Source: Actinospica robiniae DSM 44927 (GTDB lineage: Bacteria > Actinomycetota > Actinomycetes > Streptomycetales > Catenulisporaceae). Taken from it: a stretch of DNA of 64,000 nt. Location: positions 4,027,372-4,091,371 of the forward strand of contig NZ_KI632511.1 of assembly GCF_000504285.1 (NCBI RefSeq), in the 5' to 3' direction. The position numbers and the translations under genes were made by a program. Position 1 is the first letter of the stretch. Each line of letters begins with the position of its first letter. The notes beneath the pieces were generated by a model that was given only the letters and a program-made list of their open reading frames with translations, was not told the DNA's origin and searched no databases. This document shows, piece by piece, positions 44,746-53,817 of the stretch.

Positions 44746-44894
44746 ACCGTGCCCTGACCGGGCTCTGATTCAACCGGGCGCCGATTTCACCGGGCGCCGA
44801 TTCTGCCTCGGGTGATGGGCGCAGCGCACAGAAATCCCCGCGCATATGCTGGACCGGACATCGATCCGGCCCGTGTACGGCGAAGGAACAGCGC

Positions 44895-47435
44895 ATGCCC
44901 ATCGCAGAGATCACCCGCGCAGAATCGGCCGTCCGGGCCGGGCTGCTGCGGGTGGAGAAGTACCACGTCTCGCTCGATCTGACCCGCGGGGAGAAGGTCT
45001 TCGGGTCCGCCTCGGTGATCCGCTTCTCCTGCGCCGAACCGGGCGCGGACAGCTACGCGGACCTGGTCGCCGAGCAGATCCACTCGGTGACCCTCAACGG
45101 CCGCGCCCTCGACCCGGACGCGGTCTACGCGGGCGGGCGGATCGCACTGGCCGGCCTGGCCGCGGAGAACGAGCTGCGGGTGGTGGCCTCCTGCGCCTAC
45201 GGCAGCGACGGCGGCGGGCTCGGCCGGTACACCGACTCGGCCGACGGCAAAGTGTATACGTACACGAACTTCGAGCCGTCGGACGCCCGCCGGGTGTTCG
45301 CGAACTTCGAGCAGCCCGACCTCAAGGCGGTCTTCCACGTCGAGGTCACCGCGCCGGCGCACTGGAGCGTGCTGGGCAACACCCCCGCGCCCGAGCCCGC
45401 GCCGGCCGAGGAGGACGCGTCCGTCGCCACCTGGTCCTTCCCGCCGACCGAGCGCCTCTCGACCTATCTCGTCTGCGTCACCGCGGGCGAGTACGAGGTC
45501 GTGTACGGCTCGCACACCACCACCCGCGGCCAGGTGATCCCGCTGGAGCTGGCCGCCCGCGCCTCGCTCGCACGCCACCTCGAGCCCGAGGACATGTTCC
45601 TGATCACCGGTCAGGGCCTGGACTACTTCACCACCCTGTTCGACTGCGACTTCCCGTACCCGAAGTACGGCCAGATCTTCGTGCCCGAGTTCCGTGCTGG
45701 GGCGATGGAGAACCCGGGCCTGGTCACCTTCACCGAGCGGCTGCTGTTCCGCTCGAAGGTCACCGACGCGCTCTACGAGACCCGCGCCGTGGTGATCCTG
45801 CACGAGATGGCACACATGTGGTTCGGCGACTACGTCACCATGAAGTGGTGGGGCGACCTGTGGCTCAACGAGTCCTTCGCCGAGTTCTCCGGCAGCTTCG
45901 TCTCGGCCGAGGCCACCCGGTTCACCGAGGCCTGGACCACCTTCGCCAACGGCCGTAAGACCTGGGGCTACGCGCAGGACCAGCTGCCCTCCACCCACCC
46001 GATCGCGGCCGACGTGCAGACGTTGAACGAGGCGCTGGCCAACTTCGACGGCATCAGCTACGCCAAGGGCGCCTCCGTGCTCAAAGCCCTGGTGGCCTAC
46101 GTCGGCCGGGAGCAGTTCTTCGCCGGCCTACGGGCTTACTTCACTGAGTACGCCTGGAGCAACGCCTCTCTCGGCGACCTGCTGACCAAGCTGGAGGAGG
46201 CGAGCGGGAAGAGCCTGGCCGACTGGTCGAAGGCCTGGCTGGAGACGGCCGGCCCGAACACCCTGGCCGCCGAGTTCGAGCTCGACCAGGAGGGCCGCTT
46301 CACCGCCTTCACGGTCGTCCAGACCGCCCCGGAGGCGCATCCGCACCTGCGGCCGCACCGGATCGCGGTGGGCCTGTACGAGCGGCGGGACGGCTCGCTG
46401 GTGCGCACCGGGCAGGTGGACGTGGACGTGGTCGGCGCGCGCACCGAGGTGCCCGGCCTCGTCGGCACGGCGCAGCCGGACCTGGTGCTGCTCAACGACG
46501 ACGACCACACCTTCGCGCTGATCGAGTTCGACGAACGGTCGCTGGCCACTCTGGTGGAGTCGATCGGCGACTTCGCCGAGTCGCTGCCGCGCGCGCTGTC
46601 CTGGAGCACCGCGATCCGGATGATGTTCCAGGCCCGGCTGGAGGTCCCCGCGTTCGTGCGGATGCTCGCGCGCGGCATGGCCAAGGAGACGTCCGTCTCC
46701 GTGCTCGAATTCCTGCACGTGCAGGCGTCGATGGCGCTGCGCCGGTTCGCCGCCCCGGAGCAGATCGCCGCGGCGAAGACGCAGCTGGCCTCGGCCGCGC
46801 TGGAGCTGCTGCGCACGGCCGAGCCGGGCAGCGACCACCAGCTCGCCTGGGCGCAGCTGCTGGCCTGGTCCGCGGCGGACGAGGAGCAGCAGGAGTTCGT
46901 CAGCGGCCTGCTCTCCGGCGCGCAGAGCGTGCCGGGGCTGGTCGTGGACACCGAGCTGCGCTGGATGCTGCTCCGCCGCCTAGCCGCCCTCGGCCGCGCC
47001 GGCGACGACGAGATCGACGCCGAGCTGCAGCGCGACGCGACCGACCAGGGCCGCAACCACGCCCTCGCCGCCCGCGCCGCGATCCCCGACGCCGAGCACA
47101 AGGAGGCCGCCTGGCGCAGGCTTACCGGCGAGGAGTTCGGCCCGGACGCGGTCCGCGCACTCACCGGCGGCCTCGGCAACGGCGAGCACGCCGAGCTGCT
47201 CGCCCCCTACGCCGAGCGCTACTTCGAGGACCTGCCGAACCTGTGGGAGCAGCGCCCGGAGCAGATGCGCGCGCTGCTGGCCGAGGTGATGTTCCCGTAC
47301 TGGGCGGCGTCGGAGGAGTTGCTCGCCCGGATCGACGCCTTCACTGAGGCGAACGAGTGCGACAGCTCCCTGCTGCGGGTGCTGATCGAGGCCCGCGACA
47401 CCGTCGAGCGGATCCTGCTCTCCCGGGCGCTCTGA
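44895..47435 (+). CDS. pepN: Aminopeptidase N (M1 family zinc metallopeptidase)
   Basis: This is an 846-aa cytosolic aminopeptidase. The substrate-binding motif GAMENPGLVTF lies at about 270-280, and the zinc motif HEMAHMWFGDYVTMKWW with the third ligand Glu in LWLNESFAEF lies at about 303-330. The C-terminal helical ERAP1-like domain completes the fold. ATG 44895 has AAGGAA 7-12 nt upstream, and a TATGCT box at 44844-44849 fits a -10. Normal length for actinobacterial PepN. Confidence 0.96.
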   Translation: MPIAEITRAESAVRAGLLRVEKYHVSLDLTRGEKVFGSASVIRFSCAEPGADSYADLVAEQIHSVTLNGRALDPDAVYAGGRIALAGLAAENELRVVASCAYGSDGGGLGRYTDSADGKVYTYTNFEPSDARRVFANFEQPDLKAVFHVEVTAPAHWSVLGNTPAPEPAPAEEDASVATWSFPPTERLSTYLVCVTAGEYEVVYGSHTTTRGQVIPLELAARASLARHLEPEDMFLITGQGLDYFTTLFDCDFPYPKYGQIFVPEFRAGAMENPGLVTFTERLLFRSKVTDALYETRAVVILHEMAHMWFGDYVTMKWWGDLWLNESFAEFSGSFVSAEATRFTEAWTTFANGRKTWGYAQDQLPSTHPIAADVQTLNEALANFDGISYAKGASVLKALVAYVGREQFFAGLRAYFTEYAWSNASLGDLLTKLEEASGKSLADWSKAWLETAGPNTLAAEFELDQEGRFTAFTVVQTAPEAHPHLRPHRIAVGLYERRDGSLVRTGQVDVDVVGARTEVPGLVGTAQPDLVLLNDDDHTFALIEFDERSLATLVESIGDFAESLPRALSWSTAIRMMFQARLEVPAFVRMLARGMAKETSVSVLEFLHVQASMALRRFAAPEQIAAAKTQLASAALELLRTAEPGSDHQLAWAQLLAWSAADEEQQEFVSGLLSGAQSVPGLVVDTELRWMLLRRLAALGRAGDDEIDAELQRDATDQGRNHALAARAAIPDAEHKEAAWRRLTGEEFGPDAVRALTGGLGNGEHAELLAPYAERYFEDLPNLWEQRPEQMRALLAEVMFPYWAASEELLARIDAFTEANECDSSLLRVLIEARDTVERILLSRAL

Positions 47436-47442
47436 ACGCTCA

Positions 47443-47493
47443 CGTGCTCGGCTCGGGCCATGCCACTCCGGCGCGTGGCCCGAACCGAGCACG
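47443..47493 (+). terminator. Terminator hairpin after pepN
   Basis: An 18-bp stem with one mismatch (47443-47460 with 47476-47493) has a 15-nt loop and begins 8 bp after the pepN stop. It marks the left limit of ordinary sequence before the inverted-arm locus. Confidence 0.75.
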
Positions 47494-47559
47494 GCGACGG
47501 CTGGGGGCTATGGACGGGCGCGACGGTTGGGGCGGGCAATGCCTAACCGGAAAATCTCC

Positions 47560-48115
47560 CAAGCCCTGGGCGTGACTGATGGGCCGGGCGGGTGCTTCGC
47601 TTCGCCCACGGTTTCGTTTGCCCACCCTGCCCACTCGTTGCGTTGGCGGGGTGGGCTGGGGTTTCAAGACGAAAATCGCCGCTGGCAGGCCCTTCCTCGG
47701 AGAGAGTGCCGGGCTCGTGTGGGTGCTGGCGTTGGTGGGGCGGGTTGGGGTTCGGGGTGGTGGGGTTGCGGGGGTGTGCTCTCTCCTCGGTCGGTCCCCG
47801 GAGGCAATCAGGGACCTGCCGGGAGGTCAAGCGGCGGTGGCTTGGGCTGATGCTCGATTTTGCAGGGCGCCGCTTGACCTCCCGGCAGAACCCTGATCGG
47901 GCTTCGCCTGCCCGACCGAGGAGAGAGCCCACCCCCTGAGGTCCGGTGTGAGCTGTGCTCGGGCCCGGGTCCCATCCCGTGGCCTGGCCGTGCTCGATCC
48001 GGAGGAATCGTGCATCGCTCGTATGCGGCCGCTTCTCTTCGACTGCGTGGTCTGGGAGCCGTGCGGGTCAGTGTCCGGCGGCTTGGCCGCGGCCGATACA
48101 GGATCGTGCATCACC
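47560..48115. repeat. Left arm of long inverted repeat flanking the HNH locus
   Basis: About 550 bp here match the reverse complement of about 51095-51650, with gaps and substitutions. Shared landmarks in order are GCTTCGCTTCG, GTTGCGTTGG.GGGGTGGGCT, GGGGTTTCAAGA, a large hairpin, GCTCGGGCCCGGGTCCC, and GATACAGGAT..TGCATCA at the inner end. The inner end coincides with the stop codon of the HNH gene (48111-48113). No gene is believable, although a plus-strand frame ending PLDLPAEP (47896) has a similar counterpart in the other arm. Confidence 0.85.
47779..47927. repeat. Large hairpin in left arm (57/59-nt arms, 33-nt loop)
   Basis: 47779-47835 pairs with 47869-47927. The outer 16 nt (CTCTCTCCTCGGTCGG) and the inner 19 or so (CTGCCGGGAGGTCAAGCGGC) match perfectly and the middle is imperfect. 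It resembles a MITE or other palindromic mobile unit. Confidence 0.85.
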
Positions 48116-48677
48116 GCTCCTGGTGGACGGTGGTGTGATGCTTCGCGCAGTACAGGCGGAGGTTTCCGACTCTCGTCTCTCCGCCGTGCGCGAACGGGAC
48201 GATGTGGTGGGCGTGCAGGGCGAACGTGAGGGGGCGGTCACAGCCCGGGTAGGTGCAGTACCGGTCGCGCCATGCGAGAAACCCGCGCTGCGCGGGCGAG
48301 GCCAGGCGCGCCCGGGGGTCATGGTCCAGCGCGATCCCGTCGAAGGTGCCCGTGTGCCCGTCGGTCACCAGCTCGTGGCGCCGCGGATCACCGCGCTTGG
48401 GCAGGCGCCCGGCCGGAACCAACGCCCCGAACACCGTGCGCGCACAGCCGGCGGGGATCTCGGTGTGCACGGCAGGATCCTTCATGCCCGCCACATGCGC
48501 GGAAGGGTCCTTCACGGCCGCCGCGGGCACGGCAGGCTTCTTCACGGCCGCCGCGGGTGCGGGAGGCTCGATGGTGACGGCGAGCGCGGGCAGGGAGAAG
48601 TGGGCGTGGCGCTGCTCGGGCGGGGCATCGAGGAAGACCTGTGCGAGCCGGGTGACCGCTTCCGCGTTCATCTGCTC

Positions 48678-48685
48678 GGTGCTGC
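48678..48685. repeat. 8-bp target duplication of IS256 element, left copy
   Basis: GGTGCTGC directly abuts the left terminal repeat and is repeated at 50203-50210. Eight bp is usual for IS256-family insertion. Confidence 0.9.
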
Positions 48686-50202
48686 GGGCTTGTCAATTGG
48701 AGTGTGTAAGTTTGGGGACGGTTCTTCCTTCTTCGGGTCTCCGTCGGCGGTTGCCGTCGGTGACGGTTTTGCTGGTCAGACCGGGAGTTTGCCGGGGAAG
48801 CGGATCGCGAAGTCGTTCAGGGCCCGCTTCCAGCCGTAGGTTCCGGTGCCGCGCAGCTGTCCGGCCGGCACGTGGCGGCCCTCGCCGTCGATGTGGCGGC
48901 CCTCGATGCGGCGGATGCCGAGGTAGAGCAGTTTGATCGCGGCGTCGTCGTCGGGAAAGTGCCCGCGGGTCTTGCTGATCTTGCGGAGCTGGAAGTTCAT
49001 CGACTCGATGGCGTTGGTCGTGTAGATGACCCGTCGCAGCTCGAGGGGGAAGTCGAGAAACGGTATGAACGTCTCCCAGGACCGCTCCCATGCGGAGATC
49101 ACCCCGGGTGCGCTGCGGGCGAACGTGCCGCGCAGCGCTTCGAGCGCGGCCTCGGCGGCCGAGGCGTTCGCGGCGGTGTAGATCGGGCGCAGCGCGGCGG
49201 CGATCTTCTTGCGGTCGGCGTAGGCGACATACCGCATCGAGGTGCGGATCAGGTGGACCACGCAGGTCTGCACGATCGCCTCGGGCCATACGTGCCCGAT
49301 CGCCTCGGGCAGCCCGCTCAGCCCGTCACAGCACACGACGAGGGCGTCTTTCAGGCCCCTGTTGCGCAGGGAGGTCAGGACGTTGAGCCAGAACCGGGAG
49401 CCCTCCTTCTGTTCGATCCAGATGCCGAGCACCTGCTTGTACCCGTCGGTGTCCACGCCGATCACCAGGTGCGCGGCCTTGTTCACGACGCTGCCGGACT
49501 CGCGGACCTTCACCACGATCGCGTCGATGTAAAGGATCGGATACACCGCGTCGAGCGCGCGGTTCTGCCATTCGGCGATCTCCTCGCGCACCACCTCGGT
49601 CACGTTGGAGACCAGCGCGGGGGAGATCTCGGCGCCGTAGACCTCGGCGAGGTGGTCGCGGATGTCGCGGGTGGACATCCCCCGGGCGTAGAGCGAGAGG
49701 ATCATCTCGTCGACCTGCCCGAGCCTCTTGGTGCGCTTGGGCACGATCCGCGGCTCGAACGAGCCGGCCCGATCACGCGGGACCTGCAGGCGCACCGGCC
49801 CGGACGCGGTGACCACGGTCTTGGGGTAGGAGCCGTTGCGCGAGTTGGGCGAGCCGACCCCGGCCGGATCCCCCTTCTCGTAGCCGAGGTGATCCGCCAT
49901 CTCCACCTGCAGCGCCCGCTCGAGCACCGCCTTGGTGATCGCAGCCAGCAGCTCCTGCGCCCCGCCCCCGGCCTTCTCGGCCTCGGCCAGCAGAGAGTCG
50001 ATCGCCTCCGGAGCCAGGATCGCAGCGACCCGACGGGCACCCTCGACCTGCTCGAGCTCCTCCACCAGATGCTCCTCGGCCTCCACCGACAGCACCTGGT
50101 CCATCTTCTTGCCACTCACAGCGTGTCACCATTTCTAGCAGCCAGGCACTACCACCTGCTGCTCAACAGGTCACCCGCTTACACACTCCATTAGACACGC
50201 TC
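48686..50202 (-). mobile_element. IS256-family (Mutator) insertion sequence, 1517 bp, apparently intact
   Basis: The terminal repeats are 25 bp: GGGCTTGTCAATTGGAGTGT at the left (48686 on, continuing GTAAG) and GAGCGTGTCTAATGGAGTGT reading inward from the right (50202 down). They differ at five positions. Both are flanked by GGTGCTGC. The element lies inside the HNH gene and its transposase reads in the same direction. Confidence 0.93.
48776..50119 (-). CDS. IS256-family transposase
   Basis: This full-length Mutator-type DDE transposase has 447 aa. The N-terminal region carries GAQELLAAITKAVLERALQV and the HTH-like SLYARGMSTRDIRDHLAEVY. The catalytic region has the first Asp in LYIDAIVVKVRE (about 190), the second in VVCCDGLSGLPEAI (about 257) and the signature VQTCVVHLIRTSMRYV (about 277). 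The final Glu is in TNAIESMNFQLRK (about 390). No frameshift or early stop is seen, so the element may be active. Confidence 0.95.
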   Translation of the reverse strand: MSGKKMDQVLSVEAEEHLVEELEQVEGARRVAAILAPEAIDSLLAEAEKAGGGAQELLAAITKAVLERALQVEMADHLGYEKGDPAGVGSPNSRNGSYPKTVVTASGPVRLQVPRDRAGSFEPRIVPKRTKRLGQVDEMILSLYARGMSTRDIRDHLAEVYGAEISPALVSNVTEVVREEIAEWQNRALDAVYPILYIDAIVVKVRESGSVVNKAAHLVIGVDTDGYKQVLGIWIEQKEGSRFWLNVLTSLRNRGLKDALVVCCDGLSGLPEAIGHVWPEAIVQTCVVHLIRTSMRYVAYADRKKIAAALRPIYTAANASAAEAALEALRGTFARSAPGVISAWERSWETFIPFLDFPLELRRVIYTTNAIESMNFQLRKISKTRGHFPDDDAAIKLLYLGIRRIEGRHIDGEGRHVPAGQLRGTGTYGWKRALNDFAIRFPGKLPV

Positions 50203-50210
50203 GGTGCTGC
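50203..50210. repeat. 8-bp target duplication of IS256 element, right copy
   Basis: GGTGCTGC, identical to 48678-48685, abuts the right terminal repeat. Confidence 0.9.
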
Positions 50211-51079
50211 GCACATCCTCCGGTACGATCTCTCCGCCGTCGAACTGCCGGGTCCGGATCATCTCGGCGACCTGCAGATCGATCGCGGCCTGGAAAACGG
50301 CGCCGCGCACCGGATCGAGCAGGATCTCACACCGGTGCATCTGACCCTCCCCGCACGTGCTGATCCGGGCGAAAGAACGCTCGCGCTCCCGCGCGTGACG
50401 CGCCTCGATCGAACCCGGCGCGACTTGCTCCTCGAGCACCCGTACCCGTTCCAACCCGGCCCGCGCACCGCGCTCCCGGGTCACCTCGAGCGTCTTGGCG
50501 GCTTCCTCCGCGGGGTCCAGGCCCGTCGCCCGCACCGCCTTGACCGTGCGCGCCAACGCCCGCGCCGAATCAGGCCCGATCATCCCGGAGCACAACTGCG
50601 CCTCCACCCCCGGCAGCCGTGCCAGCAGCCGGGCGTCGTGCGCCAGCGCGCGGGCCCGGCCCTCGGTCACATCCAGCACCGTCCCCAGCCACGGACCCAC
50701 ACCCCCACGCGCGATACCCAGCCGGTCGCCCTCACCGACCAGCGCCAGCAGCATCCCCTGCAGCGCCTGCGCCGCCCGGCCCACCTCCACGATCGCCTCA
50801 CGCACCGCATCAACCCGCCCCACATCATCCCCACCCGCCCGCGCACGCTCGAGCACCCCCCGCACCACGCGGGACATCGACGCGACCTGCCCAGCCACCC
50901 CGTCCACGACACCCTCCCATCACCGGCCCCGACATCCCCGAACACTTCTATTCTAGAGGCCGCCACTGACAAAAGACGTGTATACGACCCTTGCGTGGTA
51001 AAAGAATCAGGGATATTCCCGGGAACTCGCGGACGTCCCCGGGCGTTGAAGTAGGAGATGGGAGCGGTACCGCAACCGG

Positions 51080-51116
51080 CGATACAGGAATCTACGTGAT
51101 GCAACATCCTGTATCG
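51080..51116. repeat. Small palindrome at inner end of right arm
   Basis: CGATACAGGA (51080-51089) pairs with TCCTGTATCG (51107-51116), with a 17-nt loop containing GTGATGCA. Half of it, TGATGCA..ATCCTGTATCG, also occurs at the inner end of the left arm immediately at the HNH stop codon. It is thus a candidate boundary or recognition motif. Confidence 0.7.
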
Positions 51117-51650
51117 AGCACAGCCGAACCACCGGACACCACACCACAAGGCTGAGCGAACCAGGCAGCCGAAGAGGAGCGTCGGTCGGGTCAGGGCGGT
51201 GCAGGATTCTTCCGCACCGAGCGCGACCGGGACACCGGCCGGGACCCGGGCCCGAGCGCAGCTCGCACCACTCCCCAGGGGGTGGGCTCTCTCCTCGGTC
51301 GGGCAGGCGAAGCCCGATCAGGGTTCTGCCGGGAGGTCAAGCGGCGCGATGCACAATCGACCATCAGCGGAAGCTACCGCCGCTTGACCTCCCGGCAGGT
51401 CCCTGATTGCCTCCGGGGACCGACCGAGGAGAGAGCACACACCCGGCACCCGACCACCCCGAACAACAGCCCGCCCCGCCAACGCCAGCACCCCACAGAC
51501 TCCGGCATCTCTCTCCGAGAGAAGGGCCCCCGCCGGAGGCGAGATCTTGAAACCCCAGCCCACCCCACCAACGCAACGGGGTGGGCGGGTGGACAGACGA
51601 AACCAGCGAAGCGAAGCGCCCACCCCCACCCCGACGATCACCCAGCCGAG
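51095..51650. repeat. Right arm of long inverted repeat flanking the HNH locus
   Basis: This is the reverse-complement counterpart of 47560-48115, carrying the same landmarks in opposite order. It ends about 30 bp short of the AraC pseudogene stop. The 190 bp between the HNH start (50907) and this arm are relatively AT-rich and probably hold the HNH promoter. No gene is believable in the arm. Confidence 0.85.
51287..51435. repeat. Large hairpin in right arm (59/57-nt arms, 33-nt loop)
   Basis: 51287-51345 pairs with 51379-51435. It is the exact inverse arrangement of the left-arm hairpin, with the same 33-nt loop length although loop sequence differs at several positions. Confidence 0.85.
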
Positions 51651-51679
51651 AATCAATCCGTACGAGAAGCCCGAACTGC

Positions 51680-52482
51680 TCAGCTCTCTTGGCGGCTGCT
51701 GCGGGCGAAGCGGCCCGGGGGCGCGCCGAGGATCCGGGTGAAGTGGCGGGTGAGGTGGGGCTGGTCGTAGAAGCCTGACTCGGTCGCCACGGCGGCGGGG
51801 GCATTCCTGCCAGCAGTAGCCGGCGGGAGTAGTCGACGCGGAGGCTGGTGAGGTATTGATGCGGGCTCATGCCGTATTCCCGGCTGAAGGTGCGCACGAG
51901 GTGCGCGGGGTGCGCGTGCAGGAGCGCGGCCGCTTCGCTCAGGGCCAGGCCCTCGCGGAAGCGCTCTGTGAGCAGGTCGCGCAGTGCCCGCGCTAGCGGC
52001 GGATCGGTGATGGGCGCGGCTTCTCCTACTCGGCGGCGCAGGTGCTCGCCGAGCCGCTCGGCGACTAGGGCGAGCCGGCTCTCCGCCTCGAACTCCTCCC
52101 CCGGGTGCGCGAGCGCGCCGTGGATCTGGTGGATTCGGCGGCGCAGCGCGGCGTCGACGAAGACGGGCTGATCGACCGCGCGCCCGATGAAGGCCTCCGG
52201 GAGCTGCGCGGAGTCCAGGTAGACCACGCGCTTGCGGAACCCGGCGGCGGTGGCGGAGCGGCCGTTGTGCGGGACGTGTGGGGGGAGCAGGGTGACTGCG
52301 TCGGCGACGAGGTGCGAGTGCCGGTCGAGGTCGTAGCTGACCGCGCCGTCGTCGACGATGAGCAGGGTCCACGAGGCGTGCACGTGCATCGGGTACGCGT
52401 GCTCGACGAAGTGCGCGTGGAGCACCTCGGTCACCCCCGCGACCGCCGGGCGCCACGCACGGAACCGGTCGTGAGCCGCCAT
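51680..52482 (-). pseudogene. AraC-family transcriptional regulator with frameshift
   Basis: The product begins MAAHDRFRAWRPAVAGVTEV with a cupin-type sensor domain (HAHFVEHAYPMHVHASWTLL). The AraC HTH begins ALSEAAALLHAHPAHLVRTF and SREYGMSPHQYLTSLRVDYS. After RRLLLAGMPP the frame is lost. The expected AAVATESGFYDQPHLTRHFT and RILGAPPGRFARSS continue in another frame to a stop at 51680. A run of five G (51797-51801; C on the coding strand) where six would keep the frame is the break point. A base-calling error would look the same. It is divergent from the DUF2000 gene, a known pairing. Confidence 0.8.
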
Positions 52483-52530
52483 GCAAAGATCGTACAAGAT
52501 CTGGGCGACAAAACGGGCTTTGATCAGTAC

Positions 52531-52965
52531 ATGAACCCAGAGATCCCGTCGCCCGCCCGCTTCACGAACAAGATCGCCGTCCTGCTGCGCGAGGACCTCG
52601 AAGCCTGGCAGCGCCTGAACGTGACCGCTTTCCTGGTCAGCGGTTTCGGTACGCACGACCCGGAGGTGATCGGCCAACCCTACGCAGACGGGGACGGCAC
52701 GCCGTACCTGCCGATGTTCCGGCAGCCCGTGATGGTCTTCGAGGGCAGCAAAGAGCAGTTGGCCACCGCTCACGCCCGAGCGCTCGAACGTGGCGTCGCG
52801 ACCTCGGTCTTCATCGCCGACATGTTCGTCACCGGCAATGACGAGGACAACCGGGCCGCCGTGCGTGCGGTCGGCCGCGACGCGCTGGACTTGGTCGGCA
52901 TCGCCTTCTACGGCCCGCGCAACATCGTGGACAAGGTCGTGAAGGGCGCGCGCAAGCACCCCTAG
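52531..52965 (+). CDS. DUF2000 family protein
   Basis: This 144-aa protein starts MNPEIPSPARFTNKIAVLLR, with conserved features LNVTAFLVSGFG, YLPMFRQPVMVFEG and a C-terminal LVGIAFYGPRNIVDKVVKG. DUF2000 proteins adopt a peptidyl-tRNA hydrolase II-like fold of unknown role. They are often divergent from an AraC regulator, as here, so the regulator probably controls it. Confidence 0.8.
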   Translation: MNPEIPSPARFTNKIAVLLREDLEAWQRLNVTAFLVSGFGTHDPEVIGQPYADGDGTPYLPMFRQPVMVFEGSKEQLATAHARALERGVATSVFIADMFVTGNDEDNRAAVRAVGRDALDLVGIAFYGPRNIVDKVVKGARKHP

Positions 52966-52978
52966 TCCGTGAGACCCC

Positions 52979-52992
52979 TATCATCAGGCTCG
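52979..52992 (+). promoter_or_regulatory. Leaderless-type -10 (TATCAT)
   Basis: TATCAT (52979-52984) is 7 nt before GTG 52992, in the 26-bp gap after the DUF2000 gene. Confidence 0.5.
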
Positions 52993-53348
52993 TGATTAAG
53001 GACTCGAATACACTCTCGCCCCGCGACCTCGCTCAGCAGTATTTCGCCATGTGGAACACAGGCGACACCGCCGCCGCTCCGCAAATCCTCAGCGCCACCT
53101 GGAACGACCACTCCCACCCCGAGGTGGCCGACCCGGCCGGTGTGCAGGCCGCGGTGGCCGCGATCCGCGCTGCTCGCCCGGAGATGCGCTTCGAGATCGA
53201 GGCGATCCTGGCGGAGGACCACCGCGTCTGCGTGGTCGGCGGCATCGGCGGCGTGAACCTCCCCGGCCAGGCCGGCGCCCGCCTCGTCTGGCTGTTCCAC
53301 GTGGCCGACGGGCGCCTGACCGACCTCTGGACCTACCGCGCCGCGTAA
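52992..53348 (+). CDS. SnoaL-like/NTF2-fold protein
   Basis: The 118-aa product has the cone-shaped NTF2 fold pattern: an initial helix DLAQQYFAMWNTGD, then DHSHPEVADPAGVQAAVAAI, and strands RFEIEAILAEDHRVCVVGG and ARLVWLFHVADGRLTDLWTY. Such proteins include polyketide cyclases, limonene epoxide hydrolases and many of unknown role. Catalytic residues cannot be assigned with confidence. Confidence 0.82.
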   Translation: MIKDSNTLSPRDLAQQYFAMWNTGDTAAAPQILSATWNDHSHPEVADPAGVQAAVAAIRAARPEMRFEIEAILAEDHRVCVVGGIGGVNLPGQAGARLVWLFHVADGRLTDLWTYRAA

Positions 53349-53361
53349 TCGGCCCGCGACC

Positions 53362-53374
53362 TATCCTGCAGCCA
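53362..53374 (+). promoter_or_regulatory. Leaderless-type -10 (TATCCT)
   Basis: TATCCT (53362-53367) is 6 nt before ATG 53374, with no ribosome site. Confidence 0.5.
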
Positions 53375-53817
53375 TGCCGGTCCATCAGTACGCTTATTTC
53401 GTCCTCGCCAGCGACTCCACCCCGGCCACCGAGATCACGGCCGCTCTCGATATCGAACCCGACCGAACCGACGTCCGCGGCAGCCGCAGGACCGAGCCGC
53501 GGCCCTCCCCGCCCGTGCACCGGTGGCGCGTGGAGTGCCGAGAGCCAGGGCTGGCGGTGGACGAGCAGATCGCATGCGTCCTGCGACGCCTCAGGCCGCA
53601 CACCGACGCCATCGCAGCCCTGACGAACGCCCCCGACGCCGAGATCAGCGCCACACTCCAGGTCGTGCGTTACTTCGACGACGGCGAGAGCCGGTTCACG
53701 GAGGCGAGGTGGGTGCCCACGGGCGACTTCGGCTGGCACCTCGGACGCGACATCCTCGACTTCCTCCAGGCCACCCGCGCGGTCCTGGACGTCGACGAGT
53801 ACGGCACAGACTCCTGA
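53374..53817 (+). CDS. DUF4279 domain protein
   Basis: The N-terminus QYAYFVLASDSTPATEITAA followed by DIEPDRTDVRGSRRTEPRP matches the DUF4279 pattern. The rest alternates helices and strands (AEISATLQVVRYFDDGESRF). DUF4279 proteins are often found with polymorphic toxins as presumed immunity proteins, but no toxin gene is near. 147 aa. Its stop codon directly abuts the stop of the convergent HAD gene (53817/53818). Confidence 0.75.
   Translation: MPVHQYAYFVLASDSTPATEITAALDIEPDRTDVRGSRRTEPRPSPPVHRWRVECREPGLAVDEQIACVLRRLRPHTDAIAALTNAPDAEISATLQVVRYFDDGESRFTEARWVPTGDFGWHLGRDILDFLQATRAVLDVDEYGTDS

Larger units (their letters stand above)
48111..50907 (-). pseudogene. DUF222-HNH endonuclease gene interrupted by an IS256 element
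   Basis: Removing 48686-50202 and one copy of the 8-bp duplication restores a single 1272-bp frame (423 aa). The N-terminal DUF222 domain runs from MDGVAGQVASMSRVVRGVL to VRSTE (50907 to 50203). The C-terminal HNH nuclease domain has YCTYPGCDRP, HAHHIVPFAHGGETRVGNLR and LYCAKHH (48300-48120). An Ala/Lys-rich linker (PAVPAAAVKDPSAHVAGMKD) lies between. The protein ends VHQER soon after the last HNH ligand, shorter than many relatives. Relatives include the 13E12 repeat proteins of mycobacteria, a multicopy family. The gene fills the space between the inverted arms. Confidence 0.9.

Noticed and set aside
47560-47900. Small genes encoding peptides ending PLDLPAEP in both inverted arms
   Set aside because: The similarity follows from the palindromic DNA, frames lack ribosome sites and the peptides are Gly/Val/Arg-rich noise.
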